NCBI GenBank assembly: GCA_003164255.1
Contig: PLST01000468.1
Location: 1,024 to 6,266, forward strand
Length of the DNA stretch: 5,243 bases
Origin: Acidobacteriaceae bacterium
Lineage (GTDB): Bacteria; Acidobacteriota; Terriglobia; Terriglobales; Acidobacteriaceae
Direction of reading: 5' to 3'
Shown: one piece after another, positions 1-3,466 of the stretch
Layout: every line of letters begins with the position of its first letter
How positions within the stretch are numbered: position 1 is the first letter of the stretch
Program-made: the position numbers and the translations under genes
Notes under the pieces: generated by a model
Told to the model about the DNA's origin: nothing
Seen by the model: only the letters and a program-made list of their open reading frames with translations
Database searches by the model: none

Positions 1-283
1 TCATCAGCAGCAGGCCCTGCGATGCGGTAAACGTGGTGCCAAAGGCTCCCGCCTGCAATGCGCCGTGGAGTGCGCCGGCGGCGCCGCCCTCACTCTGCAG
101 TTCTTCCACGATGGGCAACGCGCCCCAAAGATTCTTCTTTCCCTCCGAGCGCCATTGATCGGCCCACTCGGCCATCGGCGACGAGGGGGTGATGGGGTAA
201 ATGGCCACCACTTCAGAGAGTCGATAGGCTACCGAAGCCGCTGCCTCGTTGCCATCGAGAATTACCATTTTCTGTTCAGTCAT
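1..283 (-). CDS. nifJ: Pyruvate:ferredoxin (flavodoxin) oxidoreductase, N-terminal part (cut by window edge)
   Basis: Seen: reading the minus strand from the ATG at 283 gives 94 codons without a stop up to the window edge. The protein begins MTEQKMVILDGNEAAASVAY, then has YPITPSSPM at residues 29-37, VEELQSEGGAAGALHG at 59-74 and TTFTASQGLLLM at 83-94. Known: these are signature stretches of domain I of homodimeric PFOR, an enzyme of about 1,170-1,200 residues that oxidises pyruvate with CoA to acetyl-CoA and CO2 and reduces ferredoxin or flavodoxin, using TPP and three 4Fe-4S clusters in the cytoplasm. Thr32 and Glu65 sit where the pyruvate-contacting Thr and TPP-contacting Glu lie in the Desulfovibrio africanus enzyme. 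The start is supported by a GAGG ribosome binding site (complement of 292-295) 8 nt upstream. Only about 8% of the gene is here, so the cluster-binding domains cannot be checked. A related 2-oxoacid oxidoreductase is possible but less likely. Confidence 0.95.
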   Translation of the reverse strand, partial: MTEQKMVILDGNEAAASVAYRLSEVVAIYPITPSSPMAEWADQWRSEGKKNLWGALPIVEELQSEGGAAGALHGALQAGAFGTTFTASQGLLLM

Positions 284-393
284 TCGCTTTGCCTCATAAC
301 GCGGCCCAGGGTGATCAACCGCTAGGCTGAGTGTCGTTTGCGCTGCTTCCATCGGGCAGTGATGCGTGACACAAGCTGGGTCGTGTTTACCGC

Positions 394-422
394 ATTATGA
401 AACGAGTTTCACGGTGTGAATA
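394..422 (-). promoter_or_regulatory. Possible promoter of the PFOR gene with palindromic operator
   Basis: On the minus strand, CATAAT (complement of 394-399, 5 of 6 matches to the -10 consensus) lies 17 bp from a weak -35, TATTCA (complement of 417-422, 3 of 6). A perfect palindrome TGAAAC-GA-GTTTCA at 398-411 fills the spacer and touches the -10, a usual position for a repressor. The spacing differs from the Rex consensus (TGTGAA-N4-TTCACA), so the regulator cannot be named. Transcription would start near 387, giving a leader of about 100 nt. Confidence 0.35.
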
Positions 423-518
423 ACTGCAGATCGCTTTACGCACCCCGGTTCATCAAGCCCCAGCCGACGTCAGAAGCCCTGATTTGTGGAGCAAAATCAC
501 GACTTCACAGAAAATGTC

Positions 519-549
519 TTGACAATAAGTAATTCCTTATATAAGTTAT
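519..549 (+). promoter_or_regulatory. Promoter and probable self-operator of the ArsR/SRPBCC operon
   Basis: A perfect -35 TTGACA (519-524) is followed after 15 bp by TATAAG (540-545, 5 of 6 for a -10). The short spacer is a weak point. The -10 is embedded in repeated half-sites: ATAAG at 525-529, CTTAT at 536-540 and ATAAG at 541-545. The last two form a 10-bp perfect palindrome CTTATATAAG, and the first two a 5-6-5 inverted repeat. ArsR-family repressors typically bind AT-rich dyads over their own promoter, so autoregulation is a reasonable inference. The predicted transcription start (about 552) lies almost on the ATG at 555. Confidence 0.55.
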
Positions 550-554
550 CACCT

Positions 555-890
555 ATGGATGGACTCGACGCACAATTTGCTGCCCTGGCTGATCCGACGC
601 GGCGGGCGATCCTGGCACGGCTTTCGCTCGGCGAGGCCACGGTCAATGAGCTGGCTGACCCGTTCGAGATGTCGCAACCGGCGATTTCGCAACACCTGAA
701 GGTACTTGAAGCCGCGGGCCTGATCGTTCGCCGGGTTGATGGAACCCGGCGGCCTCGTCGTCTCTCAACTACAGGCATCGAGGCGATGGATCAATGGCTC
801 GCAATGCTGCGGACTGCCCTGGAGAAAAACTACGACCGGCTGGACCAGGTTCTGGCCGCTACCCACAAGAAGAAAGGAGAAAAACGATGA
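555..890 (+). CDS. ArsR-family winged-helix repressor without metal-sensing cysteines
   Basis: The 111-residue product has the compact ArsR/SmtB fold: ALADPTRRAIL at residues 10-20 is the typical first helix, ELADPF...MSQPAISQHLKVLE at 32-52 is the helix-turn-helix with its recognition helix, and the wing follows as AGLIVRRVDGTRR (54-66). The tail (about 74-105) is a Trp-containing helix. There is no cysteine anywhere and no ELCVCDL-type motif, so this is not a thiol-based arsenic, cadmium or lead sensor. Known: this subgroup usually sits directly before an AHSA1/SRPBCC gene, as here, where the TGA overlaps the next ATG. The ATG at 555 starts exactly where the family's conserved sequence starts, and the promoter elements lie just upstream. 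An in-frame GTG at 486 would place the promoter inside the gene and has no Shine-Dalgarno, so I reject it. Ligand and targets beyond its own operon are unknown. Confidence 0.9.
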   Translation: MDGLDAQFAALADPTRRAILARLSLGEATVNELADPFEMSQPAISQHLKVLEAAGLIVRRVDGTRRPRRLSTTGIEAMDQWLAMLRTALEKNYDRLDQVLAATHKKKGEKR

Positions 891-1351
891 GCAAGATGAC
901 GTTGAAGACGGAAGGTGACACCCACATCCTTGTGACAAGGCGCTTTGTCGCGACCCCGGAGGCGGTCTATCGCGCACACACCGATCCAGAATTGATCAAG
1001 CAATGGCTGCTTGGCCCTCCCGGTTGGAGCATGCCGGTCTGCATCAGCGAGGCCAAGCCGGGAGGAAGAATCCGCTACGAATGGTCGAATGGCAAAGGAG
1101 CCGGATTCCATCTGACCGGCGAATATCTCGAACTCGACCCTTCCAGCAGGATTGTCCATGTAGAGCGGATGTACCTGCCCGATCCGACACCCGACAACCA
1201 CGTTGAGACCACGTTCGAGCGTGACGGTGACGGAACCTTGATGACAATGCGGATGACGCTCCCCGACGAACAGACGCGGGCAACCATGCTTGCCACAGGC
1301 ATGGAGCATGGCATGGAAGCGAGCTACGTTCGTCTGGAAGAAATGATCTAG
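887..1351 (+). CDS. AHSA1/SRPBCC (START-like) domain protein partnered with ArsR regulator
   Basis: The 154-residue product is a single SRPBCC domain of the activator-of-Hsp90-ATPase-like type (AHSA1, PF08327). ILVTRRFVATPEAVYRAHTD (19-38) is the first strand and helix, IKQWLLGPPGWSMPV (about 42-56) matches the usual W(W)GP-G-xMPV stretch, followed by the GGRIRYEW and TGEYLELDP strands. GMEHGMEASYVRLEEMI is the closing C-terminal helix that caps the ligand cavity. Known: such domains bind hydrophobic small molecules or lipids in the cytoplasm, and those next to ArsR genes are functionally undefined. Its ATG overlaps the regulator's stop (ATGA at 887-890) and has an AAAGGAGA ribosome binding site at 873-880, 7 nt away, so the two genes are one transcription unit and translationally coupled. 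A role in Hsp90 activation is not implied. Substrate binding with repressor feedback is inference. Confidence 0.9.
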   Translation: MSKMTLKTEGDTHILVTRRFVATPEAVYRAHTDPELIKQWLLGPPGWSMPVCISEAKPGGRIRYEWSNGKGAGFHLTGEYLELDPSSRIVHVERMYLPDPTPDNHVETTFERDGDGTLMTMRMTLPDEQTRATMLATGMEHGMEASYVRLEEMI

Positions 1352-1397
1352 TATGTTCCAGCTGGATCGGGCAAAGGAAGTCGACACAGGCGGAAGT

Positions 1398-1456
1398 GGG
1401 GCGCAAGGCCAGTAACCGGACTCAACCGGCATGGCCCGAAATCGGTTTTGCGCCCT
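1398..1456. repeat. Nested inverted repeat between the SRPBCC and MBL-fold genes
   Basis: GGGCGCAA at 1399-1406 is the exact reverse complement of TTGCGCCC at 1448-1455. Inside lie GGCC/GGCC (1407-1410 and 1433-1436) and CCGG-6 nt-CCGG (1416-1419 and 1426-1429), so the RNA could fold into a long nested stem. There is no T-tract after it, so it is not a classical intrinsic terminator. It could still help end the ArsR operon or fold the leader of the next gene. It is a structural observation only. Confidence 0.35.
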
Positions 1457-1495
1457 GTTCCAGAATCTTCGCGGCAAATTCGCCATCGAACACAC

Positions 1496-2518
1496 ATGGC
1501 TCTCATGCATGCGAAGCGGGAAGGCAAGCGATTCCTGAATCCTGTTCCAACCAAAATGGGCGACTTCTCCATCATGTTAAAAATCGGCCCCGAATTCTTT
1601 TTCGGCTCGGCCGCTCGCTCGCCCAAAACACCGCCGGGGCCCTTCCGTACCGACAACACCATCTATGGCGCACCGCCCGCATCCGGCCTGCGCGTCACCT
1701 GGTTTGGACACTCCGCTTCCCTGCTCGAAATCGACGGCGTGCGCATCCTCATCGATCCCGTCTGGGACGAACGCGCTGCTCCTGTGAAGTGGGCCGGCCC
1801 CAAACGCTTTTTCCCGCCAACCATCGCGCTTCAGGAACTGCCGCCCATCGACGTCGTTCTCATCTCGCACGATCACTTTGATCACCTGGGGGAAGGCACC
1901 GTCCGCAAGCTTGCCCGCATGGCGAGTTTCAAGAACTCGCGCTGGGTCACGGCTCTGGGCGTGGCCAAAATCCTTTCGACCTTCGGCGTCGCGCCCGACC
2001 GATGCACCGAACTCGACTGGACTGACCGCGTGGAGATCGGCGCGCTCAAAATCGTGGCCTTGCCTGCCCGTCATTTTTCAGGCCGCAGTCTCTTCAACCG
2101 ATTTCAAACTCTGTGGGCTTCCTTCGCGCTCATCGGCCCGCGCCACCGCGTCTACTACGGCGCCGATTCCGGCAACTGGGAAGAAGGCTTCCGCGAAATC
2201 GGCAGCCAGTACGGCCCGTTCGACCTCACCATGCTTGAAATCGGCGCATCGAATCCACTCTGGGCCAACATCCATATGGGTCCTGAGGGCGCAGTGCGCA
2301 CTTTTCGCGCTCTCGGCGGCCACGGCTTGCTCATGCCGATTCACTGGGGCCTGTTCGACCTCGCCCTTCACCCTTGGGCCGAGCCCATCGAATTCATGTT
2401 CTCCCAGGACGGCCTCAGCCTCTGGTCGCCCACGCCCGGCCAGCCCACTGAAGTGGTCCCGAACCAGCAGATCCGCTCCGATTGGTGGCGCAGGGACGCC
2501 AACTCGCCAACGACCTGA
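1496..2518 (+). CDS. MBL-fold metal-dependent hydrolase, NAPE-PLD-like
   Basis: The 340-residue product is a cytoplasmic-looking metallo-beta-lactamase-fold enzyme with no signal peptide. Seen: an N-terminal GKRFLNPVPT stretch (10-19), the strand TWFGHSASLLEIDG (68-81) followed by ILIDPVW (84-90), the metal motif SHDHFDHL (124-131), ALPARHFSGR (188-197), GADSGN (222-227), IHMGPEGA (259-266) and MPIHWG (280-285). His125, His127, Asp129, His130, His193, Asp224 and His283 therefore make a complete two-metal site in the order of human NAPE-phospholipase D. Known: this group (Lactamase_B_2, near UlaG and NAPE-PLD) contains phosphodiesterases and lactonases. Family membership is clear, but the substrate is inferred only as possibly a phospholipid or phosphodiester. 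Start: ATG at 1496, just before the conserved N-terminus. No start here has a good Shine-Dalgarno; ATG 1505 and the upstream TTG 1448 are alternatives. It is probably a single-gene unit and convergent with the next gene. Confidence 0.9.
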   Translation: MALMHAKREGKRFLNPVPTKMGDFSIMLKIGPEFFFGSAARSPKTPPGPFRTDNTIYGAPPASGLRVTWFGHSASLLEIDGVRILIDPVWDERAAPVKWAGPKRFFPPTIALQELPPIDVVLISHDHFDHLGEGTVRKLARMASFKNSRWVTALGVAKILSTFGVAPDRCTELDWTDRVEIGALKIVALPARHFSGRSLFNRFQTLWASFALIGPRHRVYYGADSGNWEEGFREIGSQYGPFDLTMLEIGASNPLWANIHMGPEGAVRTFRALGGHGLLMPIHWGLFDLALHPWAEPIEFMFSQDGLSLWSPTPGQPTEVVPNQQIRSDWWRRDANSPTT

Positions 2519-2522
2519 CCAG

Positions 2523-2540
2523 CTGGCGCTAGCCCGCCAG
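2523..2540. terminator. Possible bidirectional terminator hairpin between convergent genes
   Basis: CTGGCG (2523-2528) pairs perfectly with CGCCAG (2535-2540) around a 6-nt loop, 5 bp after the stop of the MBL-fold gene and overlapping the TAG of the minus-strand gene. The place is right for termination in both directions, but no T-tract follows on either strand, so this is tentative. Confidence 0.3.
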
Positions 2541-2816
2541 TCCTTCCACCAGCGCAATCCACTCGTCCTCGAGCGCTGGCCGGTGAAAGCCTTTGCCAGC
2601 CCGCTGATACCAGTAGTCGGCGTTACCCTCCGCGCCCTCTTTGCGGTGCAGGTAGGCGTGGACGGCCATGCCATCCCGGGTTTCGAGCTCGTCCACCAAC
2701 TCGTGAGCACGCGCCCAGTCCCCTTTTCCATCCCACCAAAGGGCCTGGAGCGGCACGGAGAGGCCGTCAGGCGGGTTTTCCCCACCAAGCGTCGCGCGAA
2801 ATTCCTTGACGTCCAT
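2529..2816 (-). CDS. Conserved small protein of unknown function (95 residues, Trp-rich)
   Basis: I do not know a function for this protein, though its pattern (MDVKEFRATL, GLSVPLQALWWDGKGDWARA, AVHAYLHRKEG, NADYWYQRAG, then a LEDEW helix) resembles small proteins often annotated as hypothetical in proteobacteria and acidobacteria. Seen: five tryptophans at residues 27, 28, 34, 69 and 86, many charged residues, no cysteine, no signal peptide and no membrane segment, so it is probably cytosolic and soluble. The spacing of helices with W-x(n)-A-H and Y-W-Y-x-R-A is reminiscent of a TPR/Sel1-like helical pair, which is only inference. The ATG at 2816 is chosen because an AAGGA ribosome binding site (complement of 2821-2825) lies 4 nt upstream. 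An in-frame TTG at 2840 would include a seven-G tract and no Shine-Dalgarno. It is transcribed towards the MBL-fold gene and away from feoAB. Confidence 0.75.
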   Translation of the reverse strand: MDVKEFRATLGGENPPDGLSVPLQALWWDGKGDWARAHELVDELETRDGMAVHAYLHRKEGAEGNADYWYQRAGKGFHRPALEDEWIALVEGLAG

Positions 2817-2875
2817 ATCTTCCTTGTAGCACCCCCCCAATCCCGTTGCAAAGTGTCAAAAGAAACCTCGACATT

Positions 2876-2891
2876 TGTGATTTAGGTCACA
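2876..2891. promoter_or_regulatory. CRP/FNR-family binding site
   Basis: TGTGA at 2876-2880 and TCACA at 2887-2891 form a perfect dyad with a 6-bp spacer (TTTAGG). This is the exact core of the E. coli CRP consensus, shared by several CRP/FNR-superfamily regulators. Its centre (2883.5) is about 41.5 bp before the start predicted from the -10 at 2913-2918, the class II activator position for feoAB. It also lies about 67 bp upstream of the minus-strand gene and could act there instead. The regulator itself is not in the window. Confidence 0.55.
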
Positions 2892-2909
2892 TGCAGACCA
2901 AAATTCCAC

Positions 2910-2918
2910 TGCTACAAC
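2910..2918 (+). promoter_or_regulatory. Possible extended -10 of a distal feoAB promoter
   Basis: TGC-TACAAC is a TGn extended -10 with 4 of 6 matches to TATAAT, and there is no good -35 before it. This is what an activator-dependent class II promoter looks like, with the CRP/FNR-type site taking the place of the -35. It would produce a leader of about 200 nt before feoA. Single-site evidence is weak by itself. Confidence 0.3.
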
Positions 2919-2952
2919 AGAACCATCGTTCCGATGAAGCAAAAAGAGGGCC

Positions 2953-2980
2953 CGCCAGGGGGGATCAAACGGTCCTGGCG
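2953..2980 (+). repeat. Hairpin in the possible feoAB leader
   Basis: CGCCAGG (2953-2959) pairs perfectly with CCTGGCG (2974-2980) over a 14-nt loop. An alternative pairing CCCGC (2951-2955) with GCGGG (2984-2988) excludes part of it. I recognise no riboswitch family in the surrounding sequence. Confidence 0.35.
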
Positions 2981-3078
2981 ACAGCGGGAAAGTTGCGCCC
3001 TTCGGGAGGCCGAGCGGTGGGAATCCTTAGCGCGATTGGTTTGACTGGCAGAGTTTGCGGGCCGGAGGCAAAAGGCCG

Positions 3079-3084
3079 TATACT
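3079..3084 (+). promoter_or_regulatory. Proximal -10 element for feoAB
   Basis: TATACT matches the -10 consensus at 5 of 6 positions. The -35 at 17 bp, TTGCGG (3056-3061), matches only the first three bases. A start near 3091 would fall within the following hairpin. Confidence 0.4.
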
Positions 3085-3111
3085 AAATTACGACCAGAAA
3101 GGTCGTAGTTT
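3085..3111 (+). repeat. 11-bp hairpin or operator just before feoA
   Basis: The arm 3085-3095 (AAATTACGACC) pairs with 3101-3111 (GGTCGTAGTTT) over an AGAAA loop, with one G-T wobble. The inner seven pairs (TACGACC/GGTCGTA) are a perfect inverted repeat. It lies directly after the TATACT box and 11 nt before the ATG of feoA. It does not resemble a Fur or DtxR box. It may be an operator covering the transcription start or an mRNA hairpin affecting feoA translation. Confidence 0.45.
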
Positions 3112-3121
3112 GCGGCTGCTG

Positions 3122-3466
3122 ATGTTCAAGCGGCCTGTTGAGGTTCGGCAGGTGAGTGTACTCAGTCAATTGCACGTGGGGGAGAGCGGGGAGCTGATTG
3201 CCCTTGATCTGCCCGAATCCGTTCAGAATCACTTGATGCACATGGGCTTTGTTCCAGGCGCAGTGGTCACTGCCCTACGCAAGGCGCCGGCAGGCGATCC
3301 GACAGTCTACGGCGTTGACGGCATGGAGATTGCCCTGCGCCACGAGACGGCTGAGTCGATCCGGGTCCACGGGCCAGTAGACAAAGCCTTGCTGGCTGCC
3401 GAGCGTGAAGCGTCCAGGGTAGTCTCGGAATCGGAAGTCCCTGAATTCGTTGAGGCCGCCAGATGA
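3122..3466 (+). CDS. feoA: FeoA-domain protein, ferrous iron uptake accessory subunit
   Basis: The product is a small SH3-like FeoA protein, a cytosolic partner of FeoB needed for efficient Fe(II) import. In the 114-residue form the domain spans about residues 13-82: LSQLHVGESGELIAL, then NHLMHMGFVPGAVVTALRKA (the conserved L-x-x-x-G-hydrophobic-x-P-G turn), then GDPTVYGVDGMEIALRHETA, ending in IRV. A charged tail of about 30 residues follows, making it longer than the 75-residue E. coli FeoA. The start is uncertain: ATG 3122 has no Shine-Dalgarno, whereas an in-frame GTG at 3152 (10 codons on) has GAGG at 3140-3143, 8 nt upstream, and begins right at the conserved domain. I keep the ATG as the outer limit. 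The frame is also open back to 2846, but that part does not look coding. The stop overlaps the feoB start (ATGA at 3463-3466), so the pair is translationally coupled. Confidence 0.88.
   Translation: MFKRPVEVRQVSVLSQLHVGESGELIALDLPESVQNHLMHMGFVPGAVVTALRKAPAGDPTVYGVDGMEIALRHETAESIRVHGPVDKALLAAEREASRVVSESEVPEFVEAAR

Larger units (their letters stand above)
2817..3121. other. Regulatory region between the small minus-strand gene and feoAB
   Basis: This 305-bp stretch has no convincing gene. From left to right it holds the ribosome binding site of the minus-strand gene, a C7 run (2832-2838), a CRP/FNR-type palindrome (2876-2891), an extended -10 (2910-2918), a GC-rich part that can form a 7-bp hairpin (2953-2980), and a second -10 (3079-3084) followed by a long hairpin (3085-3111). 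The frame of feoA stays open through all of it, but the encoded residues do not look like FeoA or any domain I recognise. Confidence 0.6.

Noticed and set aside
24..393. GCGGTAAAC at 24-32 mirrored by GTTTACCGC at 385-393
   Set aside because: A 9-bp inverted match about 350 bp apart, one copy inside the PFOR coding region, is expected by chance and has no supporting context.
486..554. Upstream GTG start extending the ArsR regulator by 23 residues
   Set aside because: The extension covers the TTGACA/TATAAG promoter and palindromes, has no Shine-Dalgarno, and does not match the family's N-terminus.
555..1351. Arsenic or heavy-metal resistance operon
   Set aside because: The regulator has no cysteine or known metal motif, and no arsenate reductase, efflux pump or metallochaperone is next to it. 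The neighbour is an AHSA1-type protein.
2832..2838. C7 run as a phase-variable tract for the minus-strand gene
   Set aside because: It lies before the best-supported start and its ribosome binding site, so length changes would not shift the frame.
2078..2851. 257-codon minus-strand open frame opposite the MBL-fold gene
   Set aside because: It overlaps the well-supported hydrolase on the other strand and the 95-residue gene in another frame, and its translation has no recognisable motifs. It is a GC-rich shadow.
2854..2859. TTGACA on the minus strand as -35 for the 95-residue gene
   Set aside because: At the right distance there is only a G-rich tract (complement of 2831-2836) and no -10-like sequence.
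2919..3078. Known riboswitch upstream of feoA
   Set aside because: I compared it by eye with cobalamin, NiCo, Mn, fluoride, THF and c-di-GMP consensus features and saw no convincing match.
2846..3121. Long N-terminal extension of FeoA
   Set aside because: The frame is open, but the residues do not resemble any domain and the stretch holds promoter-like and hairpin signals. FeoA proteins normally begin near the conserved LSxL segment.
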